Source: JALHOM01 sp964444225
Lineage (GTDB): Bacteria > Patescibacteriota > Saccharimonadia > Saccharimonadales > 2-12-FULL-41-12
DNA length: 64,000 bases
Direction: 5' to 3'
Assembly (NCBI GenBank): GCA_964444225.1
Contig: CAYUFM010000001.1
Location: forward strand, 71,173 to 135,172
Shown here: piece by piece, positions 33,948 through 41,968 of the stretch
How positions within the stretch are numbered: the first letter of the stretch is position 1
Layout of the letters: every line of letters begins with the position of its first letter
Program-made: the position numbers and the translations under genes
Notes under the pieces: model-generated
Told to the model about the DNA's origin: nothing
Seen by the model: the letters and a program-made list of their open reading frames with translations, nothing else
Databases searched by the model: none

Positions 33948-35079
33948 ACCTATTAAAATTTTATTTGATGCTAACCCAATAGTTAATGGTAATAAATCCG
34001 GTGTTGGATATTATTCATATTATTTACTCGAGGCATTTGCTAAAAATCACTTAGGTGAAGTAAACATTGTTGCTCACTATTTTAATTTTTTAGGTCGTAA
34101 AAACCCTAATTTACCAAAAGTAGCAAACATCAACTACAAACAATCTCGTTTTTTACCAGGTAAAATTTTGTCGTTAACTCGAAAATTTGGTTTTCAAGTT
34201 CCTCTAGAGATATTTTTTAAAACCTCAGGAGATATTGCTATTTTTACTAATTTTGTAAGTCTGCCAAATCTAAGTAATGTGCCGACCTTTGTAGCGGTGC
34301 ATGATCTTTGTTATGAAGACGTTCCCGAATATGTGTCTGATAAAAATAGGGCGTTTCTTCATAGATTTGTTCCAAAATCTATAAAATCTGTAACAAAAAT
34401 AATAACAATTTCTGAAAGTACAAAATCCGCAATAAAAAAACATTACGGTGTTAATGACAATAAATTTATCATTACACCAATTCCTCCCCAAACACCTCTT
34501 TTTACAAGTAAGGACGTGTTGAAGCGATTTGAGATCAATAAAAAATATATATTACTTATTAGTAACTTAGAGCCTAGAAAAAATTTTATAAATTTAGTAA
34601 AAGCATATGAAAAACTTCCAAAAAATATAAAAAAAGAATATTGCCTTGTCTTAGCTGGAGGAAAAGGCTGGAAGATCGAAGAGCAACTAAACTACATTGA
34701 AAACTCAAAATTTAGTAAAGACATAATACTAACTGGTTATGTGTCTGATGTTGAGAGGGCAGCACTTTATACAAATGCTTCGATATTTGTAATGCCTTCT
34801 CACTACGAAGGATTTGGTATGCCTGTTTTAGAAGCGATGAGTTACGGAATTCCAACAGCTATAAGTGACATTCCAGTTTTTCATGAAGTTGCAGGAGACG
34901 CCTCGGAATACTTTGATAAAGACAACCCTAGCGAGATTACTAAAACGATCCAGAAAATATTAGATAATAAAAAACTTCAACAAAATTTAATTTCAAAAGG
35001 TAATAAGCAGCTCAAAAAATACAGTTGGGAAAAAGTTGCATTTGATCTCTATGAAGAAATAAAAAAAGTAATTAACTAG
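33937..35079 (+). CDS. Family 4 glycosyltransferase
   Basis: A 380-residue GT4 enzyme of the mannosyltransferase type. Marks are FDANPIVNGNKSGVGYYSYY (the N-G-x-G-x-G-x-Y loop), FVAVHDLCYEDVPEYVSDKN, ITISESTKSAIKKHYGV, ISNLEPRKNFINLVKAY, and MPSHYEGFGMPVLEAMSYG followed by IPTAISDIPVF. It overlaps the upstream glycosyltransferase and its 3' end overlaps the convergent ligase gene by eight bases. Confidence 0.92.
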   Translation: MKNKPIKILFDANPIVNGNKSGVGYYSYYLLEAFAKNHLGEVNIVAHYFNFLGRKNPNLPKVANINYKQSRFLPGKILSLTRKFGFQVPLEIFFKTSGDIAIFTNFVSLPNLSNVPTFVAVHDLCYEDVPEYVSDKNRAFLHRFVPKSIKSVTKIITISESTKSAIKKHYGVNDNKFIITPIPPQTPLFTSKDVLKRFEINKKYILLISNLEPRKNFINLVKAYEKLPKNIKKEYCLVLAGGKGWKIEEQLNYIENSKFSKDIILTGYVSDVERAALYTNASIFVMPSHYEGFGMPVLEAMSYGIPTAISDIPVFHEVAGDASEYFDKDNPSEITKTIQKILDNKKLQQNLISKGNKQLKKYSWEKVAFDLYEEIKKVIN

Positions 35080-36361
35080 TTTTTTTACTACCAATTACAA
35101 CACCAGCTAATAGAAAAATGCTTATTGAAACGGCCTCGTTAGAGAAGGTATGAAAGAATAAGTTTGCAAAGAGTAGGCCAGTAAAACTAGCCAGAAATAT
35201 TTTGGCCGTATCGTTTCTGCGCAAAAACCAGAGTTTTTGGATTACTAAAAATAAAATGGCTATAAATACCGCAAAACCAAAGATTCCTACTTCATATAAA
35301 ATTTGCAAAAAGTAATTCTCGGTTAGCAAGCCATCGGGCAGACGCGTAGACACCAAACCGGCTGTGCCTGGCCCGTAACCTAGTGGTTGCTCGATAATAC
35401 CATCAATAGCTTTTTGTGCCAGGGAAGCCCGTAGCTCATTAGGGCTTTCAAGCACAGTGCTTTCATCGGCATGGAAAACTACGTTTTGTACAAAATACTG
35501 GTCCCTGAACATATACACAAATCCAACAGTCGCTATACAAAGTATAGCGACACCAGTAGAAGCCTGGGTTTTATATTTCTTTAAAAGACTGATGTTTGTT
35601 AGTACTAATAAAGTGCCAATCGACAAGATTGTTGCGAGCAATGTACTGCGTGAAAATGTTAGAAGCAACGCCCAAACATGCAAAATTAACAACCCGCCAA
35701 CAAACATTCTTTTTTCAGTTTTCCAGCTTTTTATTAATTCATGAGTTAAAAATGTTATCGGTAGGATTAAAAATGCTCCTAGAGAATTTGGGTCGCGAAG
35801 GGTTGAAAAAACTCTAAATAGGTCTGGTTTATCATCAATGAAAAAATTTGGTTTGACACCGCGTTCAACCGCGTAACCAAAATGAGTCAGTAAGTCTTTT
35901 GGCAAAAAGTACTGTAGTAATGCTAAAAAACACACAATACTGCTAAGAATAATCAGGATCTTACTATACTTGCGCACCAGGTTAACTTTAGGCAACAAAA
36001 GTGCCAAGCTATAGCCAATGATTAAATAACAAAAAATTCTAAGATTATAAACTATGCCCAAAGTGCCTGTGAATTTAGGTTGATCTGTTATAAAAAATAA
36101 TAAAACGTGTATGAGCCCATATAGTCCAATTAGCCCTAGTAATTTGTTATATAGATCTGTAGATTTTTTAGCCCAAAACACTGTCACTATACAAAATATA
36201 GTGACAAGGGCAGTAAAAACATCTTTCCAGGCCTTCCAAACATCTAGCCCGCCGGTGTATGTGCTGAGCCAAACAGATAAAAAGGTGTGGAAAGGCATAT
36301 AAATAAACAGGGTCAGCGCCCCTAAAGAAATATAATTTACTACCCTACTCTTAAGCATCAT
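35072..36361 (-). CDS. O-antigen ligase/polymerase-like membrane protein
   Basis: About 430 residues with roughly eleven hydrophobic segments and an extracytoplasmic loop near residues 275-330. It contains LLTFSRSTLLATILSIG and the PLGYGPGTAGLVSTRL region (a Wzy_C/WaaL-type loop), and resembles the O-antigen ligase family that transfers finished glycan from the polyprenyl carrier to an acceptor or polymerises it. I take the start at 36361 (or 36358), because a minus-strand -10 lies seven bases upstream. A longer in-frame start at 36466 would run through the divergent gene. The acceptor in a cell without a typical outer membrane is unknown. Confidence 0.82.
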   Translation of the reverse strand: MMLKSRVVNYISLGALTLFIYMPFHTFLSVWLSTYTGGLDVWKAWKDVFTALVTIFCIVTVFWAKKSTDLYNKLLGLIGLYGLIHVLLFFITDQPKFTGTLGIVYNLRIFCYLIIGYSLALLLPKVNLVRKYSKILIILSSIVCFLALLQYFLPKDLLTHFGYAVERGVKPNFFIDDKPDLFRVFSTLRDPNSLGAFLILPITFLTHELIKSWKTEKRMFVGGLLILHVWALLLTFSRSTLLATILSIGTLLVLTNISLLKKYKTQASTGVAILCIATVGFVYMFRDQYFVQNVVFHADESTVLESPNELRASLAQKAIDGIIEQPLGYGPGTAGLVSTRLPDGLLTENYFLQILYEVGIFGFAVFIAILFLVIQKLWFLRRNDTAKIFLASFTGLLFANLFFHTFSNEAVSISIFLLAGVVIGSKKTS

Positions 36362-36362
36362 T

Positions 36363-36374
36363 GGTATAATTGTA
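36363..36374. promoter_or_regulatory. Divergent promoter with overlapping -10 elements
   Basis: The plus-strand -10 TATAAT (36365-36370, preceded by TGG) and the minus-strand -10 TACAAT (36374-36369) overlap by two bases. The plus start is 12 bases downstream (36383) and the minus start seven bases downstream (36361). One symmetric site probably fires both genes. Confidence 0.5.
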
Positions 36375-36382
36375 TCAATTAC

Positions 36383-37501
36383 ATGGGCAAACCAACTAAA
36401 CACATTGTTATTGACGGTCGAATACGCAGAGCTAGCACTGGTAGACCGGTTGATAGATTCTTGCATTACCTACCTGGACTAGACACAGAAAATAAATACA
36501 CGGTTTTGGTCGAGCCTTCTGATAATATTGAGTTTGATACCGAAAATATCAATAAAGTGGTGTGTAAATACAAGCGTTTTTCGATGAATCCCTTCCAGCA
36601 ATTTGGTTTCGCCTGGCAACTTTACCGCCTCAGGCCAGATTTAGTTTACTTTACGATGACAGGTCTTACTCCCCTGCTCTACTTCGGTAAAAATGTAGCC
36701 TTCACCCATGACCTTACTATGCTCAGATTTGCACGTGCTGGTAAGCTACCTAATTGGTTGCATGAAATCAGAATGATTGGTTATAGGTTGCTTTTCTGGA
36801 AAGGCAACAAATCTGCAGACAAAATTATTACTCCGACTAACTTCGTAAAAAAGGATCTGAGCAACTACTCAGCAAAGTTGGAGAACAAAATTAAGGTTGT
36901 GTATGAAGCTGGAGATCTACCTTTTGACGCAACTCCCGAGAAAATTTCTGGCTTAAAACAGCCATTTATTTTTCATCTTGGTAGTCCGTTTCCTCATAAA
37001 AACATCAATAATCTAGTTTTAGCATTTGAAGAACTTAAAAAGACTAACCCTAATCTAAAGCTTGTCCTATCCGGTAAAAAAGAGCATCACTTTGATCAAT
37101 TAGAAAATTGGTTACAGGCGCGTGAATATAATGACGACATAATAATTACCGGCTTTGTGTCTGACGGTCAGCTTAAATGGTTGTATGAAAACGCTGAATG
37201 CTATGTCCTGCCATCACTTAGTGAAGGATTTGGTTTGCCAGGGCTCGAAGCTATGGCACATGGCTGCCCACTTGTTAGCTCCAGCGCCACTTGCCTTCCA
37301 GAAGTTTATGACGAAGCTGCTGAATACTTCGATCCAAATAACGTGGATGATGTTGTCGTTAATGTAAACAAAGTTATAAATGACGACAAACTTAAACAAA
37401 AGTTAATAAAAAATGGCTACATCCAGCTCAAAAAATACTCTTGGGAAAAGATGTCCGAAGAAATCCTTAGTATTATTAAAAGTCAGCTTGAGATAAAATA
37501 A
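36383..37501 (+). CDS. Family 4 glycosyltransferase
   Basis: A 372-residue GT4 enzyme. It has IVIDGRIRRASTGRPVDRFL at the N-terminus, FTHDLTMLRF, KIITPTNFVKKDLSNY, FHLGSPFPHKNINNLVLAFE, and the donor site LPSLSEGFGLPGLEAMAHG followed by CPLVSS. The pattern matches the mannosyl/rhamnosyl-transferase branch shared with the gene at 33937. It is the last glycosyltransferase of the polysaccharide region. Confidence 0.92.
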   Translation: MGKPTKHIVIDGRIRRASTGRPVDRFLHYLPGLDTENKYTVLVEPSDNIEFDTENINKVVCKYKRFSMNPFQQFGFAWQLYRLRPDLVYFTMTGLTPLLYFGKNVAFTHDLTMLRFARAGKLPNWLHEIRMIGYRLLFWKGNKSADKIITPTNFVKKDLSNYSAKLENKIKVVYEAGDLPFDATPEKISGLKQPFIFHLGSPFPHKNINNLVLAFEELKKTNPNLKLVLSGKKEHHFDQLENWLQAREYNDDIIITGFVSDGQLKWLYENAECYVLPSLSEGFGLPGLEAMAHGCPLVSSSATCLPEVYDEAAEYFDPNNVDDVVVNVNKVINDDKLKQKLIKNGYIQLKKYSWEKMSEEILSIIKSQLEIK

Positions 37502-37506
37502 TACTA

Positions 37507-38046
37507 ATGTTTCAAAAAGGTGTTTTTTTAGCCTTAGTCGGCGTAATACTTGGTCTGCCAGCTTCTGCAAGCGCACAACAAAACCTGCAAAATAGCGGAG
37601 GATTACAAAGCTCAACTTCAAATACCCAAAATACTCGAAACTTACAAACACCCACTAACCCAACTCAGGGCAGTAGTTCTGCTATTTTGGGATCACAACC
37701 CAACAAACTAAGTGTGGTTGGCGATCCATCGCAACAAAAACCATCTGTTACTGTTGGGCAGTCAACCTCAAAAACAAGTTTTGCCATACAAGATGAAACC
37801 AAAACAAATATATGGGTTATTTCATTGGTGCCTATATTATTTGTTTTATTTTTTTGGTTTGTTTATAAGTTTATGAGCAATCCAGGCAAAATAACAAAAG
37901 TTAATCCTGAGCCGGAAATAAAAATAGAAAAAGTAGACCCAAAACTACAGAGCAAGGTAGCTAAGGCTAAATCAATAAAGACTACAAATAAATCATCATC
38001 TAGTAAACAAAAGAAGAAACCAGCAAAGAAACGCACCCACAGATAG
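37507..38046 (+). CDS. Hypothetical exported, membrane-anchored protein with basic tail
   Basis: A 179-residue protein with a signal peptide (FLALVGVILGLPASASAQQ), a Gln/Asn/Ser/Thr-rich low-complexity stretch of about 75 residues, a membrane helix near residues 100-120 (IWVISLVPILFVLFFWFVYK), and a very basic Lys-rich C-terminus (KQKKKPAKKRTHR). With signal removal, the tail would be cytoplasmic. No family is recognised. It follows the glycosyltransferase by five bases. Confidence 0.7.
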   Translation: MFQKGVFLALVGVILGLPASASAQQNLQNSGGLQSSTSNTQNTRNLQTPTNPTQGSSSAILGSQPNKLSVVGDPSQQKPSVTVGQSTSKTSFAIQDETKTNIWVISLVPILFVLFFWFVYKFMSNPGKITKVNPEPEIKIEKVDPKLQSKVAKAKSIKTTNKSSSSKQKKKPAKKRTHR

Positions 38047-38057
38047 ACCGGGAGTGT

Positions 38058-38549
38058 TTAATTGTTAGTGGGCTCAACCTCTTCTGCGTCGTAACTAGAC
38101 CCAGGTTTTAACACAATGCGACGGTCGCGACCTTCACCAACTGATTCTGTTTGTATACCGTGCTCACCAGCAAGTTTATGTATTGTTCGACGATCTGCGG
38201 CATTCATTGGATGTAACTCCATTTGCTTGCCGGATTTCTTGACTTCTTTTACCCAAGCCTCTGCTTCGTCTGCCAGCCTGTTTGCGCGTTGAGCTTTATA
38301 GTCAGCAACATCAACATTAACTCTAGATATCTCGTAACCATTACTTTTAAGCGCGCTACTAACCACAAATTGTAGGGCATGCATCGTCTCGCCTCTTTGG
38401 CCTATAAGAAATCCATTTAGGTGTGTGGACGGAATACTAAGTTCGATCACCTCGTCATCGCTATTACTAGCTCTAATGTCAGTATTAAGTCCAAAAAATG
38501 ACAAAATATCTTCTAGATATTTTTTGGCATAAAGTATTGATTCTTCCAT
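38058..38549 (-). CDS. jag: KH-R3H RNA-binding protein Jag/KhpB
   Basis: A 163-residue protein with a KH-type domain (STHLNGFLIGQRGETMHALQ) and an R3H domain (MNAADRRTIHKLAGEHGIQT followed by ESVGEGRDRRIVL). In Firmicutes KhpB partners KhpA, binds many RNAs and affects cell division and elongation. It is the standard neighbour of yidC. It is shorter than Firmicutes Jag because the N-terminal Jag_N domain is missing. Four bases separate it from yidC. Confidence 0.93.
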   Translation of the reverse strand: MEESILYAKKYLEDILSFFGLNTDIRASNSDDEVIELSIPSTHLNGFLIGQRGETMHALQFVVSSALKSNGYEISRVNVDVADYKAQRANRLADEAEAWVKEVKKSGKQMELHPMNAADRRTIHKLAGEHGIQTESVGEGRDRRIVLKPGSSYDAEEVEPTNN

Positions 38550-38552
38550 ATA

Positions 38553-39485
38553 TCACCTCTTTCTCTTTTTATTAGAGGTGGTTTTTTTCCGCTGTGCGGT
38601 AGATTTAGTTGGTTTTTTAGTTTTTAATTTAGAGACTTTATTAATTTCTGCTACATTAGTTATTTCGTTGATTTCCTCTACGTCCTGGTTTAGAACGCTT
38701 CTTTGCTGGAAATAACCAACCACACTACTTGTTAAAAGATATAAAGATAACGCCGAAGGAATACTAACTGAGAAAATAAATGTCATGAACGGCATAAATA
38801 TTAGCATTCCACGGCTAACTGCAGCGGTCATCTCGGCTTGATCGGCTTGTTCACCAGCTGCCGCTGCCTTAAGAATATCTTTGAGTTTGCGGGACTCTTT
38901 TTGGTCAATCATTAATGACTTACTTTGGAAATACTGAGCAATAGCCGCGACGGCTGCAAGCAGTATTGCAGACCACACTAGTCCTTTGCCAGAACCCAAC
39001 CCTTTTTCGGCTAGGTTAACAAACCCAAACAATGTCCCATCAAATAAATTTCTATCTTCGGCAACGCTTTTTATCCACGACAAGTCCTTTACCCAGTCAT
39101 AGGAAAAAGTTTGTAGACTGTCTTGGTTTTTAATAAGTTTGTTTACTGCCTGATATAGTCCAATAAAGATTGGGATCTGGATTATTAATGTGCCGATAGT
39201 GCTAAATGGTTTTATCTCATTTTCTTTATAAAACTCCATTTGCATACGAGCCAGTTTTTGACGGTCACCGTTAGCAGCTTCTTTGAGTTTTTTAAGCTCA
39301 GGTCCTAAAACCCGCATTTTTTTAGTGTGATGAAGTTGCTTCTTTACTAGAGGCCAAAGAGCTAAGCGAATAAGAGCGGTAAATACAATAATTGCCACGC
39401 CTAAATCATGGCCCGGAATAATAGCATAAATTACTTCAAGCAAGTTGAAGATTGGTTGCTCAACTAGAGTCCTGAATAATTCCAT
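38553..39485 (-). CDS. yidC: Membrane protein insertase YidC (Oxa1 family)
   Basis: A 310-residue insertase of the Gram-positive-like type, without the large periplasmic domain of proteobacterial YidC. Five hydrophobic segments are visible, with the conserved core RLALWPLVKKQLHHTKKMRVL (the hydrophilic-groove Arg is in TALIRL), FKTIG-like KPFSTIGTLIIQIPIFIGLYQ and MPFMTFIFSVSIPSALSLYL. The C-terminus is Lys/Arg-rich, as in ribosome-binding forms. It inserts membrane proteins, alone or with Sec. It belongs to the rpmH-rnpA-yidC-jag operon beside dnaA. Confidence 0.95.
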   Translation of the reverse strand: MELFRTLVEQPIFNLLEVIYAIIPGHDLGVAIIVFTALIRLALWPLVKKQLHHTKKMRVLGPELKKLKEAANGDRQKLARMQMEFYKENEIKPFSTIGTLIIQIPIFIGLYQAVNKLIKNQDSLQTFSYDWVKDLSWIKSVAEDRNLFDGTLFGFVNLAEKGLGSGKGLVWSAILLAAVAAIAQYFQSKSLMIDQKESRKLKDILKAAAAGEQADQAEMTAAVSRGMLIFMPFMTFIFSVSIPSALSLYLLTSSVVGYFQQRSVLNQDVEEINEITNVAEINKVSKLKTKKPTKSTAQRKKTTSNKKRKR

Positions 39486-39518
39486 TGCTATAACTCTACC
39501 ATCTTTAACAGATTAGAT

Positions 39519-39866
39519 CTAGATGATTTTAGATTTTTTTAATAGAGTTTCTAGAGATTTAACCAGCTCTTGCTGTGGAATTTTGGCGATCTTTTCATCA
39601 TAAACCGTTAGAGCGATATCAATTGGCCATTTCTTGCTACTATCTTTCTTGATAACCCTAACCGTCTCAAATATCCTACGACGAATACGATTACGAACTA
39701 CCGCGGATTTACTAACTTTTTTACTTACTATAACCGCTAGTCTGTAGTCATCTTTTTTACTGGAAGCGTATTTTAATGATAGAAATTCAACTCTCTGTGA
39801 TTTTCCGTTTCTAAACAAATAACTTAGTGAGTTGTGACCATGAAATCGATGTAATCGATTGATCAT
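39519..39866 (-). CDS. rnpA: Ribonuclease P protein component
   Basis: A 115-residue basic protein that helps RNase P RNA mature tRNA 5' ends. The signature is the RNR motif region VVRNRIRRRIFETVR, preceded by AVIVSKKVSKSAV. Length is normal. It begins three bases after rpmH. Confidence 0.95.
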   Translation of the reverse strand: MINRLHRFHGHNSLSYLFRNGKSQRVEFLSLKYASSKKDDYRLAVIVSKKVSKSAVVRNRIRRRIFETVRVIKKDSSKKWPIDIALTVYDEKIAKIPQQELVKSLETLLKKSKII

Positions 39867-39869
39867 ATT

Positions 39870-40007
39870 TTAGTGCGTTAAACGAGCACGGCCTTTAAGG
39901 CGACGGCTTTTTAAAACATTGCGTCCTGCTTTTGTAGCCATGCGCTTCATGAAGCCGGCTTGTTTACTGCGTTGTCGTTTTTTTGGTTGGTAAGTTCGTT
40001 TTGGCAT
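39870..40007 (-). CDS. rpmH: 50S ribosomal protein L34
   Basis: A 45-residue, highly basic protein beginning MPKRTYQPKKRQRSKQAGF and ending GRARLTH, with the L34 pattern HGFxxRMxT represented as AGFMKRMATKAGRNVLKSRR. It heads the rpmH-rnpA-yidC-jag operon divergent from dnaA. Confidence 0.97.
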   Translation of the reverse strand: MPKRTYQPKKRQRSKQAGFMKRMATKAGRNVLKSRRLKGRARLTH

Positions 40008-40009
40008 GA

Positions 40010-40336
40010 TTTTCCTTAAAATTAATATCTAACTAGCTTTAGGTTTAGTATATAGGATTTAAATCCTTTTTCTAAATCGTCTCAATTTATTATTAAATTA
40101 TGTAGTTTTAACAATAATAGTCCCCGATATAATACCAAGTTTTCCACTAAACTCCAAGTTTTATCCACAAATATAACAGATGTGGTGATTTTCTGTGTAC
40201 AAGTTTTTATCTGTTGAGTCAAAAACTGATAAAAACCCGTGTGATTTTTACAAAGCCTGTGGAAAAGTATCACCTTTTAGTGTTATCTTATTAGTAACGC
40301 AAAGTTATCTTAGTGAAGATCCTGGAGGGGTAAATA
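40010..40336. promoter_or_regulatory. rpmH-dnaA intergenic region with DnaA boxes
   Basis: This 327-base AT-rich gap holds a perfect DnaA box TTATCCACA at 40161-40169, a one-mismatch box TTTTCCACA on the minus strand at 40258-40266, a weaker TTTTCCACT at 40140-40148, and TTGTACACA on the minus strand at 40194-40202. It should contain the promoters of rpmH and dnaA and contribute to origin function or dnaA autoregulation. A GGAGGGG precedes the dnaA start. Confidence 0.7.
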
Positions 40337-41713
40337 ATGGACACCATGAACTTGTGGCAAGCTGTCTTGGGCGAGATCGAACTCAGTGTCTCACAGGGTA
40401 ATTATGTTACTTGGTTTAAAAACACTCGTTTATTAAAAATAAAAGACGATGTAGTTGTTATTGGTGCTCCTAATGTATTCATAAAACAACAGCTAGAGAA
40501 AAAATTTAATGATCTTATAGACGAAACCTTACGCAAAAATGGCATCGAAACCAAAACTATTGAATATAAAATACTCCCCGCCTCCTCACTAAACCGTAAA
40601 ATTTCTGACGAAACTGTCATCCTTCAACAGTCCACAACCTCTACTGAGCCACAAAATCAAAACACAACAATAACCAGCAGTCTCACCCACACCTACCGCC
40701 AAGGTATAAACGAACGTTACACCTTTGAGAATTTTATAGTTGGCTCCGGAAACGAACTAGCATACGCCGCCTGTCAGGCTATCGCCACCAATCCTGGCAG
40801 TAAGTATAACCCTTTATTTTTATACGGCGGGGTTGGAATCGGTAAAACCCACCTTATCCAAGCCGTTGGTAATGCTGTGGTTCAACAAAACAAAAATGCT
40901 CACATTGTATATGTCTCAACCGAGCAGTTCGTCCAAGAATTTTTAGACGCTATAAGGTATAAGAAAAACACTGATTTTGCAGGATATTACCGAAGTGCAG
41001 ATGTCTTAATTATTGATGATATCCAATTTATAGCAGGAAAAGAAAAAACACAGGAAGAATTTTTTCACACCTTTAACGCGCTACACCAAGCTAATAAACA
41101 AATTATTATTACAAGCGACACAAGACCAAAAGACATCCCTACGCTAACCGACCGTTTACGATCACGTTTTGAATGGGGTATGGCAATCGACATGCAAGCA
41201 CCAGACTTTGAAACGCGCTGTGCGATTATCCAAGAAAAAGCTTCACAACATAATATTGAACTCCCGTCCGATGTTGTCGAGCATTTAGCTGGATATGTCC
41301 AAAACAATATACGTGAACTAGAGGGCGCACTAAACCAGCTAATAGCCTTTTGTGAAATGCGTGGACTATCGCCTAATGCCGAGATTGCAATGGCAGTACT
41401 GGGCGGAACAAAAAACCGACCTAAGCACATAACTCCTAAACAAATTATCGAAAAAACAGCTAAGCATTTTCATTTAACAATGGAGGATATTTTAGGCCCA
41501 AAACGCGATAGAGAAATCGTGGTGCCCCGCCAAATAGCAATGTATATGTTGCGCGAAGAGCTTCATTTAAGTTTTCCCAAGATAGCTCGAGAACTCGGCC
41601 GCAAAGACCACACAACTGCTATTCACTCTGTAGAAAAGATCGAAAAAGAAAAAGCTTTCGACGAAGATGTACGTGCCGCTTTAGCTGAAATCAAGGACAG
41701 ACTTTATGTTTAA
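40337..41713 (+). CDS. dnaA: Chromosomal replication initiator DnaA
   Basis: A 458-residue AAA+ initiator. Domain I is at residues 1-85, with a linker rich in Gln, Ser and Thr to about 125. The ATPase domain carries Walker A YGGVGIGKTHL, Walker B VLIIDDIQFIAGKE, the sensor/arginine region TLTDRLRSRFEWG, and the C-terminal DNA-binding helix-turn-helix contains PRQIAMYMLREELHLSF and GRKDHTTAIHSVEKI. It melts oriC and loads the replicative helicase. The start follows a strong Shine-Dalgarno (GGAGGGG); a second in-frame ATG three codons on is also possible. Confidence 0.97.
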   Translation: MDTMNLWQAVLGEIELSVSQGNYVTWFKNTRLLKIKDDVVVIGAPNVFIKQQLEKKFNDLIDETLRKNGIETKTIEYKILPASSLNRKISDETVILQQSTTSTEPQNQNTTITSSLTHTYRQGINERYTFENFIVGSGNELAYAACQAIATNPGSKYNPLFLYGGVGIGKTHLIQAVGNAVVQQNKNAHIVYVSTEQFVQEFLDAIRYKKNTDFAGYYRSADVLIIDDIQFIAGKEKTQEEFFHTFNALHQANKQIIITSDTRPKDIPTLTDRLRSRFEWGMAIDMQAPDFETRCAIIQEKASQHNIELPSDVVEHLAGYVQNNIRELEGALNQLIAFCEMRGLSPNAEIAMAVLGGTKNRPKHITPKQIIEKTAKHFHLTMEDILGPKRDREIVVPRQIAMYMLREELHLSFPKIARELGRKDHTTAIHSVEKIEKEKAFDEDVRAALAEIKDRLYV

Positions 41714-41968
41714 AACCTGTGGATTACATATGGAAAACTCAACTAGCGACTGTTCACAAATCTATAGTATTGAACATAGTAGTTTTATTAAAAACCAAAG
41801 CTGGTTAAAAAACACCAAGTTATACAACCCCATCAGGACTTTTGTACACAATTTATACTCAAGTTTTTTGTATATTTTTAATCAGTTAAGTTGGGTTTAT
41901 ACCCGCAATCCACACACCCTACTAAAACTACTACTACCTTATAAATTAATAATTAGGAAAGGCTAATA
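41714..41968. other. Replication origin region (oriC) between dnaA and dnaN
   Basis: A 255-base AT-rich gap with DnaA-box-like sites TAATCCACA (minus, 41718-41726), TTGTACACA (41842-41850) and CAATCCACA (41906-41914). After the last box come a short GC-rich step, in-phase CTA triplets and an AT-only tract (see 41906-41955). The dnaA-dnaN position is the usual oriC site in many bacteria. The box in the rpmH-dnaA gap suggests a bipartite arrangement. The small open frame across it has no coding character. Confidence 0.75.
41906..41955 (+). other. Putative basal unwinding element (DnaA-trio type)
   Basis: The order is DnaA box CAATCCACA (41906-41914), GC-rich CACCC (41913-41919 region), then CTA CTA AAA CTA CTA CTA in phase (41919-41936), then an A/T-only tract (41939-41955). 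This matches the box / GC-rich / 3'-GAT-5' triplet / AT-rich arrangement described for bacterial unwinding elements. Confidence 0.6.

Noticed and set aside
41706..41966. Open frame of 86 codons between dnaA and dnaN
   Set aside because: It lies across the origin with DnaA boxes and the AT-rich tract, lacks a Shine-Dalgarno or suitable -10, and has no coherent protein pattern.
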